From assembly GCA_028284495.1 (NCBI GenBank), contig JANQRP010000039.1:1-64000 (forward strand): a stretch of DNA of 64,000 nt. The letters run 5' to 3'. The notes beneath the pieces were generated by a model, which saw nothing but the letters and a program-made list of their open reading frames with translations, was not told the DNA's origin and made no database searches. The position numbers and the translations under genes were made by a program. This document shows positions 53,382-62,075 of this stretch, in pieces; the stretch's first letter is position 1; each line of letters starts with the position of its first letter. Origin of the DNA: Longimicrobiales bacterium (lineage in GTDB: Bacteria; Gemmatimonadota; Gemmatimonadetes; Longimicrobiales; Gaopeijiaceae).

Positions 53382-54350
53382 TCAGGTCGGGATGGCGTCC
53401 CCGGCGTCCACGATCTTCTTCCGCTTCGCCTTCCGCTCGCCCATCCGCTTCTCGATCTCGATGAGCGCCGGCGACGCCACGAAGATCGACGAGTAGGTTC
53501 CGATGAGTACTCCGAGGATGAGCACCAGCGAAAAGTCGCGAATCACGGCCGGACCCACGAGAAGCAGCGCCGTCAGCACGGCGAGCGTCGTCCCGGACGT
53601 CAGGATCGTGCGCGGCAGCGTCTCGTTGATCGACTGGTTCACGAGGTCGATCTGGTTTCGCTTGCGGGCACCCTTCTTCGCCATGTTCTCACGCACCCGG
53701 TCGAACACGACGATCGTGTCGTTGAGCGAGTACCCGACGATCGTCAGGATCGCGGCCACCGTCGGCAGCGAGATCTCGACCCGAAAGAGCGCCAGGAAGC
53801 CGAGGGTGATCATGATGTCGTGCATCGTCGCGATCACCGCGGCCATCCCGAACCGCAGCTCGAACCGGATCGCGATGTAGATGAGCGTCAGCACGAACGA
53901 GACCAGGATCGCGAAGGCCGCCTTCCGCTGCAGCTCCGCCCCGATCTTCGGCCCGACCCCCTCGCTCCGATCGATCTCGAAGGCGTCCGCCCCGAACGCC
54001 TGCGCGAGCGAGCCCTCGATCTGTTCGCGCGACTCGTCGATGTCGCCGCTCTCCGTCTGGGGGGCCCGGATGATGAATGTCCCTTCGTCCGCGTCACCGA
54101 ACTCGGTCACGTCCGGGGCACTCGCGCCGCCGAGCGCCGACCGGAGGTCGCCGGTGGTCAGAGGCTCGTCGAAGGTGACCTGCACGAGCACGCCGCCCTC
54201 GAAGTCGACGCCGTAGTTCTGCCACGTGCCGATGGACGAGAGGTTCCAGACCATGCCCGCGATCCCGGCCAGAATGGCGACGGACGAGACGAGGTATGCG
54301 AGCTTCCGCTTCTCGATGAAGCGGTACGCCGCGTTGCCGAAGATGCGCAT
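53382..54350 (-). CDS. secF: Protein translocase subunit SecF
   Basis: A 322-residue RND-type partner of SecD, six helices: N-terminal helix (LAYLVSSVAILAGIAGMVW), the NYGVDFEGGVLVQVTF periplasmic start, VGPKIGAELQRKAAFAI, and DRVRENMAKKGARKRNQIDLVNQSINETLPRTILTSGTT. It helps SecYEG release and pull proteins into the periplasm using the proton gradient. It starts 12 bp after secD. Confidence 0.96.
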   Translation of the reverse strand: MRIFGNAAYRFIEKRKLAYLVSSVAILAGIAGMVWNLSSIGTWQNYGVDFEGGVLVQVTFDEPLTTGDLRSALGGASAPDVTEFGDADEGTFIIRAPQTESGDIDESREQIEGSLAQAFGADAFEIDRSEGVGPKIGAELQRKAAFAILVSFVLTLIYIAIRFELRFGMAAVIATMHDIMITLGFLALFRVEISLPTVAAILTIVGYSLNDTIVVFDRVRENMAKKGARKRNQIDLVNQSINETLPRTILTSGTTLAVLTALLLVGPAVIRDFSLVLILGVLIGTYSSIFVASPALIEIEKRMGERKAKRKKIVDAGDAIPT

Positions 54351-54362
54351 GAGTTCCGGAGC

Positions 54363-56063
54363 CTAGATGCTGATCGGATCCGACCCCTTCTTCCCCGACA
54401 GATAGATCAGGAAGAAGGTCCGGGTCACGAAGAGTGCGGAGAAGAACGACGCCACGATGCCGATGCTCAGCGTGACCGCGAATCCCTGAACCGGTCCGGT
54501 GCCGAACTGGAAGAGGATCAGCGCCGTGATGAGCGTCGTGATGTTGGCGTCCAGGATGGCGGAGAAGGCGTTGCCGAAGCCCTCCTCGACGGCCGTGCGG
54601 GTGGCCCGCCCGGCGAGCAGCTCCTCGCGGATCCGCTCGAAGATCAGGACGTTCGCGTCCACCGCCATTCCGATCGAGAGGATGAGTCCCGCGATGCCGG
54701 GCAGCGTGAGGTTGGCGCCGAAGCCGGCGAGCCCGCCGAGGACGAGAAGCACGTAGATCGCGAGCGCCCCGATCGCGAGCACGCCCGCGACCCTGTAGTA
54801 GACGATCATGATCCCGAGAACGAGCGCGAGGCCCACGATGCCGGCGATCTCGCCCTGCTCGATCGAGTCCGCCCCGAGCGACGGCCCCACCGCGCGCTGC
54901 TCGATGATCTCGAGCGGCACGGGGAGCGAGCCGGCCCGCAGCACCAGCGCCAGGTCGGCGGCCTCCTCCATCGGCGTTCCGGTGCCCATCTCGATCTGGC
55001 CGTTGGTCGTGATGCGGCCGTTCACCGTCGGCGCGCTCACGACGCGATCGTCCAGGATGATCGCGATGTTGTTCCCGATGTTCGCGCCGGTCACCCGCCC
55101 GAAGAACCGCCCGCCGGCCCGATTGAACTCGAAGTTCACGATCGGCTCGTTCAGCTGCGGATCGCGCGTGGCCTGCGCGTCGTTCAGGTACTCCCCGGTG
55201 ACGAAGTTGTCCTCCTCGAGGATGTAGAGCTGTCGGTACGTCGACGTCCCGGCCGCGATCACGTCGTCCGCGAAGTGCAGCGAGACGTTGCGGGGCAGCG
55301 CCGAGCGCACGCGCGGGTTCGAGAGGAAGAGCTCGGCGATCGGGACGTTGACCTCTTCCACGAGGTACGTCCCGGACACCGCGCCTGCGGTCGGCGACGT
55401 GTCGAGGTTGAGCATGGACCCGAACGGGCTCAGCAGGCTCTCCTCGTCGACCGCGGGCTCCTCATCGGCGCTCTCGGCCGCCGCGCTGTCCGCCTCGGCC
55501 ACCGACGTCGAGTCGCCCGCGGCGGAAGAATCGGCAGCCGCGTCCGCACCGGGGCCGCCACCGAAGAGGATGTTCTCCATCTCCTCGCGACCCGATGCCT
55601 CGTCGGACCCCTCGACCGCGCGCCCGAGCGCCACTAGGGAGTCGCGGCCGAACTCGGCCACGATGATGCGATCCACCTGGCGGATGTCGGGCTGGCCGAA
55701 CTCGGACGTCGGCCGGACGAGCTTGAACTCCAGGAAGGCCGACTGCTGGATCAGCTCGCGCGCCCGATCCTCGTCGTCGATCCCGGCGAGCTCCACGATC
55801 AGCCGGTCGCCGTTGCGCTGGATGATCGGCTCCTCGACGCCGTACTGGTCGATCCGGTTGCGAATCACCGTCTCGGCCTGGGCGATCGCGTCGATGCGGG
55901 CCTCGGGCGTCATCGTGCCGTCGGGATCCTCCACCTCGAGAGCGAGATGAATCCCGCCCTGAAGGTCGAGCCCGAGGCTCAGTCCGTTCGACCAGAGCTG
56001 ATAGCCGGCGGCGAGGCACACCAGTACGATGGCGATGATTCGCCCGCGCATGGTCTTGAACAT
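54363..56063 (-). CDS. secD: Protein translocase subunit SecD
   Basis: A 566-residue SecD with N-terminal helix, GLDLQGGIHLALEV, the P1 head region, DDRVVSAPTVNGRI and the membrane block ending in GIAGLILSIGMAVDANVLIFERIREEL. Residues about 165-220 form an acidic Ala/Ser/Asp-rich insertion (many Ala-Asp-Ser repeats) not usual in SecD, lying in the periplasmic part. The 222-bp region upstream has a consensus-like promoter, a palindrome and a terminator-like hairpin. Confidence 0.95.
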   Translation of the reverse strand: MFKTMRGRIIAIVLVCLAAGYQLWSNGLSLGLDLQGGIHLALEVEDPDGTMTPEARIDAIAQAETVIRNRIDQYGVEEPIIQRNGDRLIVELAGIDDEDRARELIQQSAFLEFKLVRPTSEFGQPDIRQVDRIIVAEFGRDSLVALGRAVEGSDEASGREEMENILFGGGPGADAAADSSAAGDSTSVAEADSAAAESADEEPAVDEESLLSPFGSMLNLDTSPTAGAVSGTYLVEEVNVPIAELFLSNPRVRSALPRNVSLHFADDVIAAGTSTYRQLYILEEDNFVTGEYLNDAQATRDPQLNEPIVNFEFNRAGGRFFGRVTGANIGNNIAIILDDRVVSAPTVNGRITTNGQIEMGTGTPMEEAADLALVLRAGSLPVPLEIIEQRAVGPSLGADSIEQGEIAGIVGLALVLGIMIVYYRVAGVLAIGALAIYVLLVLGGLAGFGANLTLPGIAGLILSIGMAVDANVLIFERIREELLAGRATRTAVEEGFGNAFSAILDANITTLITALILFQFGTGPVQGFAVTLSIGIVASFFSALFVTRTFFLIYLSGKKGSDPISI

Positions 56064-56088
56064 GAGTTCCGCGTTCGGGGGACGTGCG

Positions 56089-56119
56089 AAAAAGCGCGCG
56101 GCCGGCCCCGAGGCCGACC
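56089..56119 (-). terminator. Terminator-like hairpin in the secD leader
   Basis: On the minus strand GGTCGGCC-TCGG-GGCCGGCC (56119-56100) forms an 8-bp stem with one G-U, then six G/C bases and TTTTT (56093-56089). It lies 26 nt before the secD ATG and after the predicted promoter, so it may attenuate secD-secF. Confidence 0.5.
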
Positions 56120-56161
56120 GTCGGAGGGCGGCGGAAGAACCCGCATCCCGCTTGGTACCAA

Positions 56162-56199
56162 CAGCTTGATAAGCTGACGAAGCCCGCGCGGGGTGTCAA
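56162..56199 (-). promoter_or_regulatory. Predicted secD promoter overlapped by a palindrome
   Basis: The -35 is TTGACA (56199-56194), with a 17-nt spacer to a weak -10 CAGCTT (56176-56171). The -10 is one arm of the perfect inverted repeat CAGCTT-GAT-AAGCTG (56162-56176), which may be an operator. Confidence 0.45.
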
Positions 56200-56255
56200 T
56201 CAGACACCGGGCATCCATGGAGGGGTCCCGGGGAGGCGTCCGGCCGGGGTGATCC

Positions 56256-56273
56256 GCGGGTTCGTGGACCCGC
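56256..56273 (-). terminator. Stem-loop after the REC-GGDEF gene
   Basis: GCGGGT pairs with ACCCGC around a 6-nt loop, 13 nt after the stop codon of the REC-GGDEF gene. No T-run follows, so it is a weak terminator candidate. Confidence 0.35.
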
Positions 56274-56285
56274 TTCCGGGGAGCT

Positions 56286-57191
56286 TCAGGAGGAGGTGAG
56301 GCCGCGCTTCTTCCGCTTCTCGTCGTACATCGAGACGTCGGCGTCCGACACCAGCTCGTCGAGCGGCACGTAGGCCGCGCCGTCGGTCCGGGCCGAGCCC
56401 ACACTGACCTCGAGTCGGTACGGGTCGAGCGTGGCGTCGTTGTAGTGCTCGAAGGCGTCGCGCACGCGCTGCGCCAGCACCTCGGGGTTCTCGCGGGAGT
56501 TGTGCGCCAGCACGGCGAACTCGTCCCCACCCATGCGGGCGATGAGGTCGGACCCTCGGAAGGTGCCGCGAAGCACGTCGGCGGCCTGATTGAGCGCGTC
56601 GTCGCCGACCTTGTGCCCGTACTGGTCGTTGATGGTCTTGAAGCGGTCCAGATCGACGTACACGAGGCACGCGCCCCGGCCCGACCGGCGGGCGAGCTTG
56701 AGATACTGCTCGCCCAGATCCGCGAACCCCCGCCGATTGTACAGCCCGGTCAGGTCGTCGATCAGCGACAGGCTGCGAAGCGCCATCATGAGCCGGTGAC
56801 GCTCCAGCGCGTACCGGATGGACCGGCGCACGGCCGACGTGGTCAACTCGTGACGCTCCAGGAAGTCCTGGGCGCCCGCGCGGACGGCCAGCAGCGCCGT
56901 CTCCTCGTCTGCCCGACGGCTGAAGGCGATGATCGGCACGTCGCGCGTGGCCGCGGACATGCGGCGGAAGGTGTCGATCCCCTGCGAATCCGGGAGCTCG
57001 AGTTCGAGGAGGACGACGTCCACGCCGCCCTTCGCGATCCGCTCCGTGGCAGCCTCCAGATCGTGCGCGACCTCCACCGAGTCGCCGGTGGACCCGTCGG
57101 GAAGTGCGAGGGCAGCGAGCACGGCATCGACCTCGTCGACTCGATCGTCGACGAGCAGGATGCGAAGCGGGGTTTCTGACGTGTGAGCCAT
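56286..57191 (-). CDS. Receiver-GGDEF diguanylate cyclase with Glu at the phospho-acceptor site
   Basis: A 301-residue cytoplasmic protein. The receiver domain (about residues 9-120) has the acidic pair DD (15-16), but the acceptor position reads LLELELPDS, Glu 63 in place of Asp, and the usual Lys near 113 is Arg. The GGDEF domain has SLIDDLTGLYNRRGF, GGDEF at 221-225 and the RxxD product-inhibition site RGSD at 212-215, so it should be an active, feedback-controlled cyclase. A Glu can mimic phosphorylation, so the protein may be locked on. It stands alone, divergent from the SCO gene. Confidence 0.92.
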   Translation of the reverse strand: MAHTSETPLRILLVDDRVDEVDAVLAALALPDGSTGDSVEVAHDLEAATERIAKGGVDVVLLELELPDSQGIDTFRRMSAATRDVPIIAFSRRADEETALLAVRAGAQDFLERHELTTSAVRRSIRYALERHRLMMALRSLSLIDDLTGLYNRRGFADLGEQYLKLARRSGRGACLVYVDLDRFKTINDQYGHKVGDDALNQAADVLRGTFRGSDLIARMGGDEFAVLAHNSRENPEVLAQRVRDAFEHYNDATLDPYRLEVSVGSARTDGAAYVPLDELVSDADVSMYDEKRKKRGLTSS

Positions 57192-57301
57192 GAGGGTCGC
57201 GACGGAATGGGCGGTCTCCGATCCAACCTATTTCTACCCCCGACGACCCGCCAGCGATGCATCCGGTTGAGGCCCGATCGGTCCGTGGCGACGTTTGGCT
57301 C

Positions 57302-57925
57302 ATGCCGATTCGAATCGTTCAGGTCCTGGGCGGCGTTCTTCTGGGGATCGTCGCGACTGCAGTGTGGTTCGCCGTTTCGGGGGGCGCCGGTCCGATGGTG
57401 CCGCCCGCGGACGTGGACGTGGTCGGCGGGCCGGTTCCCGAACCGTTCGACGTTCCCGTGCTCGTGGGTGTGGACGCCTCGGGCGATTCCGTCTCGACCG
57501 AGGCCTGGCGAGGCCGGATCACCGCGGTGTTCTTCGGGTACACGAGCTGCCCCGACATCTGCCCGCTCACGCTCGCACGGGTCGGTCGGTACCGGGAGGA
57601 GCTCCCACCGGAGGACCGGGAGCGCCTCGCGGTGTTGTTCGTGTCCGTGGATCCCGAACGGGACACCCCGGAGCGCATCGCGCGCTACGTGTCGTCGCTG
57701 CCGGGCGGCATCGAGGGCATGACCGCCCCCGACATCCGGAACCAGGTGGTCGCCTGGGGCGTGCGGGCGACCGACGGAGAGCCGATGGGCGACGGCGGCT
57801 ACCTCGTCGACCATACCGCGCGGGTCTTCGTACTGAACGCCGAGGGACGCATCGCGGCCACGCTCCCCCCCCTTCCGAGGAGCAACCGGATCGCGCCCCT
57901 GCTCGACGCCCTGCTCGCCCGCTGA
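57302..57925 (+). CDS. SCO1/SenC-type copper chaperone (thioredoxin fold)
   Basis: A 207-residue protein from ATG 57302; an in-frame ATG at 57257 would add 15 residues before the signal anchor. One N-terminal helix (VLGGVLLGIVATAVWFAV) is followed by the SCO fold with the copper-binding CxxxC in TSCPDICPL and the distal His in VDHTARVFV. It delivers copper to the CuA site of cytochrome oxidase or acts as a thiol oxidoreductase. No oxidase genes are adjacent. Confidence 0.92.
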   Translation: MPIRIVQVLGGVLLGIVATAVWFAVSGGAGPMVPPADVDVVGGPVPEPFDVPVLVGVDASGDSVSTEAWRGRITAVFFGYTSCPDICPLTLARVGRYREELPPEDRERLAVLFVSVDPERDTPERIARYVSSLPGGIEGMTAPDIRNQVVAWGVRATDGEPMGDGGYLVDHTARVFVLNAEGRIAATLPPLPRSNRIAPLLDALLAR

Positions 57926-58060
57926 AGGGCGGCCCGGCACGATTCCGGCTACGTTCACCAGCGTCACGCCCGACGGACCGCCCACACGAGGACGCAACCG
58001 ATTCCCCTGCCCCTGGACGAGCTCGCGCAGAGCCTCGGCAGAGACCGCCTCGAGCGGGGC

Positions 58061-58963
58061 GTGCCGCTCGCGCCGCTCACGACCTTCCGGATCGGTGGTC
58101 CCGCCGCCCTGCTCTACCGCGCCCGGTCGGCCGACGAGCTCGTGGAGGCGGTCACGGTGGCTCGCACGCTCGGTGTCCGACACCACCTGCTCGGGTCCGG
58201 GGCCAACATCCTGGTCGACGACGCGGGCTTCCCGGGCCTCGTCATCCGCTCCGAGGTGGGCGGGATCGAGTGGCTCGACGAAGGTCTCGTCCGGGCGGGC
58301 GCGGGCGTGCAGACCTTCCCGGACCTCATCGTGGAGTCGATCCGCCGGGGTCGTGGCGGCCTCCATCACTATGTCGGGATCCCGAGCACGGTCGGCGGGG
58401 CACTCTGGCAGAACCTCCACTTCCTGTCGCCGGATCGCTCGCGCACCTGCTTCATCGAAGAGGTGCTGGAGAGCGCCGAGATTCTCACCGAGGAGGGCGA
58501 GCGCCGCCGCGTCGGTGTCGACTACTTCGAGTTCGGCTACGACGACTCGATCCTGCACCACCGTGACGACGTCGTGCTCACCGCGGACTTCCGACTGGAG
58601 GCCGTTCCTGAGGAGGAGCTGCGGGCGGTCGTCCGCGAGAACCTCAGGTGGCGGGACGACCGCCACCCCGACCTGTGGCTCTACCCCAGCGCGGGTTCGA
58701 TCTTCAAGAAGATCGAGGGCATCGGGGCCGGTCGCCTCATCGACGAATGCGGGCTCAAGGGGCACGTACGCGGCGGAGCGGGAATCTTCCACCGCCACGC
58801 CAACATCGTCGTGAACCTCGGCGGCGCTTCCTCTGCCGACGTCCGGGCGCTCATCGATCTCGCGCGGGAGACGGTGCTCCGTGAGACCGGTCACGAACTC
58901 GAGACCGAGATCGGGTTCGTCGGCGGTCCGGAGGATCGTTCCGCACGGAGCCCGATCTCCTAG
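58061..58963 (+). CDS. murB: UDP-N-acetylenolpyruvoylglucosamine reductase (start probably further upstream)
   Basis: FAD enzyme completing UDP-MurNAc in peptidoglycan synthesis. Motifs: TTFRIGGPAALL, LGSGANILVDDAGFPGLVI, GIPSTVGGALWQN, YPSAGSIFKK and GRLIDECGLKG. From GTG 58061 the protein has 300 residues, but the frame before it encodes LDELAQSLGRDRLERG, which fits the normal MurB N-terminus. No ATG, GTG or TTG lies in frame between there and the stop codon at 57923. ATT 58001, eight bases after AGGA, is the best candidate for the true start; CTG 58007 or 58013 are alternatives. The stop shares CTAG with the convergent esterase. Confidence 0.93.
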   Translation: MPLAPLTTFRIGGPAALLYRARSADELVEAVTVARTLGVRHHLLGSGANILVDDAGFPGLVIRSEVGGIEWLDEGLVRAGAGVQTFPDLIVESIRRGRGGLHHYVGIPSTVGGALWQNLHFLSPDRSRTCFIEEVLESAEILTEEGERRRVGVDYFEFGYDDSILHHRDDVVLTADFRLEAVPEEELRAVVRENLRWRDDRHPDLWLYPSAGSIFKKIEGIGAGRLIDECGLKGHVRGGAGIFHRHANIVVNLGGASSADVRALIDLARETVLRETGHELETEIGFVGGPEDRSARSPIS

Positions 58964-59667
58964 GCGCGGAGTTTCGAGGCCAGCGCCTCCAGCGGGCCCG
59001 CGTCGATCCGGTGTCCTCCCGGGTGCATCCGGACCTCCCACTCGGCACCCGCCGCGTCGAGGCGCAGACCATCCTCGGCCTCCCGCTCGGCGCTTCGGGT
59101 CGGGTCCGCCTCCCCCCGGACGAGGACCCACCGACGTGGCGCCCCACGCAGGTCGTCCGGAGTGGTGTCGTGTGGCAGGCCCTCTCCCCAGAGCACGACC
59201 GCCCGCACATCGTGCCGAGATCGGTGCATCCAGCGCGCCGCCGTGTGGGCGCCCTGCGAGAAGCCGAGCACCACCACGGGCCGCCTCGGGACGGCTGAGG
59301 ATCGCGGCGCGTCTGACGTCACGACGCCGCCGGCCGACTCGGCGTCGAGCACCGCTTCGAGGTAGCGGGTGTAGTCGGCGATCTCGGCCTCGCGATCCTC
59401 GCGGGTCATCCAGGTCGCGCCGACCCGGGCGTCCGCACCGTGGCGGCCGTCCGGATCCCCGACGTAGAAGCGGTTGAGGGCCTCGGGCGCCACGATCCGG
59501 CGGGTGCCGTCGTCGAGGATGCGGAACCGACGGAGGAACCAGGGCGCGAGCTGTCGATAGCCGTGCAGGCAGATCCAGAGAGAGCGCGTCGCGTCGGGCG
59601 GTCCGAGATGTGCGATCCGCGCCGTCCGTTCGGTGGTGAACGCGGCGACCGGAGGAAGGTCGGTCAA
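58960..59667 (-). CDS. Alpha/beta-hydrolase, phospholipase/carboxylesterase type
   Basis: A 235-residue alpha/beta-hydrolase with the oxyanion region CLHGYRQL, the nucleophile elbow GFSQGAHTA (Ser) and a C-terminal His in HPGGHRID. It resembles the small carboxylesterase/lysophospholipase group. TTG 59667 is the likely start because it overlaps the upstream stop (TTGA) and the preceding residues in the open frame are not protein-like. Its stop codon overlaps that of murB on the other strand. Confidence 0.87.
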   Translation of the reverse strand: MTDLPPVAAFTTERTARIAHLGPPDATRSLWICLHGYRQLAPWFLRRFRILDDGTRRIVAPEALNRFYVGDPDGRHGADARVGATWMTREDREAEIADYTRYLEAVLDAESAGGVVTSDAPRSSAVPRRPVVVLGFSQGAHTAARWMHRSRHDVRAVVLWGEGLPHDTTPDDLRGAPRRWVLVRGEADPTRSAEREAEDGLRLDAAGAEWEVRMHPGGHRIDAGPLEALASKLRA

Positions 59668-60041
59668 CCGATGACGCGCAGTACCGTGTACACCACGGTG
59701 CCGACATGGACCGCGAGAAAGACCCACAGGGCCCGGCGGGCCCACGGGCGGTCGATGATCCGGAGATTGCGAACCACGAGCCACGCCGCCGGAATCGCAA
59801 GCCAGCCCAGCACGGGGATCACGTGATCCGCCACGGCGGGAACCGGGTCCAGGATGCGGCTGGGTCGATTCAGCACGCCGGCCGTCCGCAGGATCCACCG
59901 AAGCGTCCACGGATAGAGCGCCATGAGCGCCGGCGCGGCCAGCACGGCGTTCACGAAGAACTGCCCCCCGGCACGGGTCTCGATCCAGGGGTCGTCCGAC
60001 GCCGGCGGCACCTCGGGAATCGGGCTGGAGCCCACCCGCAC
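59664..60041 (-). CDS. Small membrane protein (hypothetical)
   Basis: A 125-residue protein from GTG 60041, one base after the stop of the LON-domain gene. Three or four hydrophobic segments are visible (VNAVLAAPALMALYPW, VIPVLGWLAIPAAWLVV, RALWVFLAVHVGTVVYTVL). Family not recognised. It is probably co-translated with the LON-domain protein upstream and the esterase downstream. Confidence 0.7.
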   Translation of the reverse strand: MRVGSSPIPEVPPASDDPWIETRAGGQFFVNAVLAAPALMALYPWTLRWILRTAGVLNRPSRILDPVPAVADHVIPVLGWLAIPAAWLVVRNLRIIDRPWARRALWVFLAVHVGTVVYTVLRVIG

Positions 60042-60042
60042 G

Positions 60043-60648
60043 TCAGCCAACGTCCGGGCCCCGCGCTTCGACCGCGGCCTGGAAGACGGCATCGAGCCGC
60101 TCCAGCCGCGCCGCCTCGGACCGGAGCTCGAGAAAGGACTGCTGCCACCTGAGGTCGATGTGAACCGCGGGAGCCAGCTGGAACGAGAGGTCGTGGGCCA
60201 CGTCGAAGGCGGGCATGTCCTCCGGCGACTCGTCCAGCGCCTCGATCACCGCGGTGAAGAGCTCCAGGGTCTGGAGCCGAGCCTCCCGAATCGCGGGTGA
60301 CCGGGGGACCGCGTCATCCTCGAAGGGAAGTACGTCCGCCTCGTAGTAGAGGTGCGCCATCTCCCGTTCGCGTTCGATCGCGAACCGGTGCCCGCCGCGA
60401 ACCAGGATCAGGGAGCGCCCCTCGGGGAGGGCCCGGTGCTCCTCGATGTGGGCGAGCGTGCCGACGCGCCCGCGCTCCATGAGAAAGGGTCCGTGCTCGT
60501 CCGGATCGTGATAGACGATTCCGAAGTCGCGGCCGTGCTCAAGACAGTCCGCCACCATCTGCCGGTACCGCGGCTCGAAGATGTGGAGTGGAGCCGGCGC
60601 CCCCGGGTACAGGACGAGCGGCAGCGGAAAGAGCGGCACCTGTTGCAT
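60043..60648 (-). CDS. LON substrate-binding domain protein (no protease domain)
   Basis: A 201-residue protein with the LON N-terminal domain: VPLFPLPLVLYPGAPAPLHIFEPRYRQMV, FGIVYHD, GRVGTLAHIEEHRALPEGRSLILVRGGHRF. It lacks the AAA+ and Ser-Lys protease parts of Lon. Stand-alone LON-domain proteins are widespread but their role is unclear; peptide or protein binding is assumed. It is first in a three-gene unit with a membrane protein and an esterase. Confidence 0.9.
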   Translation of the reverse strand: MQQVPLFPLPLVLYPGAPAPLHIFEPRYRQMVADCLEHGRDFGIVYHDPDEHGPFLMERGRVGTLAHIEEHRALPEGRSLILVRGGHRFAIEREREMAHLYYEADVLPFEDDAVPRSPAIREARLQTLELFTAVIEALDESPEDMPAFDVAHDLSFQLAPAVHIDLRWQQSFLELRSEAARLERLDAVFQAAVEARGPDVG

Positions 60649-60697
60649 GGACTCGCCCTACCCGACTTGGGCGATCAGGTTTCTGGCCCCCGGGACT

Positions 60698-62074
60698 TCA
60701 CCCGTCCGCGGCGCCTTCATGATCGTCGATGTGCACCCGCGTGAGCGGTCCGGCCATCCTGTGTCGGACGCGGGCCGCGAGCAGAACGGCGACCACCGCG
60801 AGACCGCCGGCCAGTCCCCACCAGATTCCGCGCGCCCCCAGGCCGGCGCCGAAGGCGAGCACCGCCGCGCCGGGCAGCGCGACCGCGTAGAACCCGCCGA
60901 AGTTCATGAGCATCGGAACGCGGGTGTCCCCCACCCCCCGGAGGATGGAGGCGGCCACCACCTGTACGCCGTCCGCGACCTGAAACACGCCCGCGATGGG
61001 CAGGAGCGAGGCCGCCAGTGCGACCACGGTCGCGTCGGTGGAGAAAAGCCCGGAGAGCGGGACGGGCGCCAGCAGGAACGCGGCCGCCGTGAGGAGCATC
61101 ACGCCCACCCCCCCGACCAGTCCGCCCGCGGCCACTCGCCGTGCGGCCGCCGCATCCCCCCGGCCCACGTTGCGGCCCACGAGCACGGCCGTGGCCTGAC
61201 CGATCCCGAGGGGCGCCATGAAGGTGAAGGCGGCGAGGGTGATGGCCACCTGATGTCCAGCGACCGCGACGGTCCCCACCCATCCCGCCATCAGCCCGGC
61301 GATCCCGAACGCGCTGAACTCGAGAAAGAACTGCGCTCCGATCGGGGCTCCGAGGCGAAGCATCCGGCCGACCGGGCGACGAGCCAGCACGCCGGGCCGC
61401 CAGGGCCGCAGATGTGCACGGAGGACCGGCCACGCCGCCCACAGCAACCCGGCCGCCATGGCGATCCGAGTGACGGACGACGCCCACGACGACCCGACCG
61501 CACCGAGCCGCGGAGCCCCGAGGTTTCCGTACACGAGCACCCAGTTGAGCGCCACGTTGACGAGGTTGCCGAGGACCAGGATCCAGAGGATGACCCGCAC
61601 GCGCCCCAGCGCCTGAAGCGTCTGCCGGAAGACCACGAACAGGTAGAACGGCAGGATCCCCACGATGGCCACGCGGGCGTAGGCCGCCGCGACGGGCACG
61701 ACCTCCGGCGGCTGTCGGAAGAGCGTCAGCAGCGGGCCGGCCGGGAGCAGCGCGGCGGCCGCGCCGACGGAGAGCGCCAGCGCGAACACGAGGCCCCGCT
61801 GCACGGCCCTGGCGAGCGCCTCCCCGTCCCTGGCTCCGTGCGCCTGAGAGACGAGCGGATCCAGCGACATCAGCAGGCCCAGGCCGAACACCGCCACGAG
61901 GAAGAAGTAGAGGTTTCCGAGCGCGACGGCCGCGAGGTCCACGGGCGACACCCGCCCGACCATCACGGTGTCGACGACACCGAGTAGCATCATCCCGACC
62001 TGGATCGCCACGATCGGTGTGGCGAGGCGGATCAACTCCCTGCGCTCTTCCCGCGTGGGGAGGCGGCCCGTCAC
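60698..62074 (-). CDS. MATE family efflux transporter
   Basis: A 458-residue, 12-helix exporter with two similar halves. NorM-like features include ATPIVAIQVGMMLLGVVDTVMVGRVSPVDLAA and, in the second half, APIGAQFFLEFSAFGIAGLMAGWVG. GTG 62074 is chosen; it follows the stop of the NTF2-like gene by one base (TGAcGTG), so the two are probably coupled. Substrate (drugs, organic cations or a metabolite) cannot be inferred. Confidence 0.92.
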   Translation of the reverse strand: MTGRLPTREERRELIRLATPIVAIQVGMMLLGVVDTVMVGRVSPVDLAAVALGNLYFFLVAVFGLGLLMSLDPLVSQAHGARDGEALARAVQRGLVFALALSVGAAAALLPAGPLLTLFRQPPEVVPVAAAYARVAIVGILPFYLFVVFRQTLQALGRVRVILWILVLGNLVNVALNWVLVYGNLGAPRLGAVGSSWASSVTRIAMAAGLLWAAWPVLRAHLRPWRPGVLARRPVGRMLRLGAPIGAQFFLEFSAFGIAGLMAGWVGTVAVAGHQVAITLAAFTFMAPLGIGQATAVLVGRNVGRGDAAAARRVAAGGLVGGVGVMLLTAAAFLLAPVPLSGLFSTDATVVALAASLLPIAGVFQVADGVQVVAASILRGVGDTRVPMLMNFGGFYAVALPGAAVLAFGAGLGARGIWWGLAGGLAVVAVLLAARVRHRMAGPLTRVHIDDHEGAADG

Positions 62075-62075
62075 G

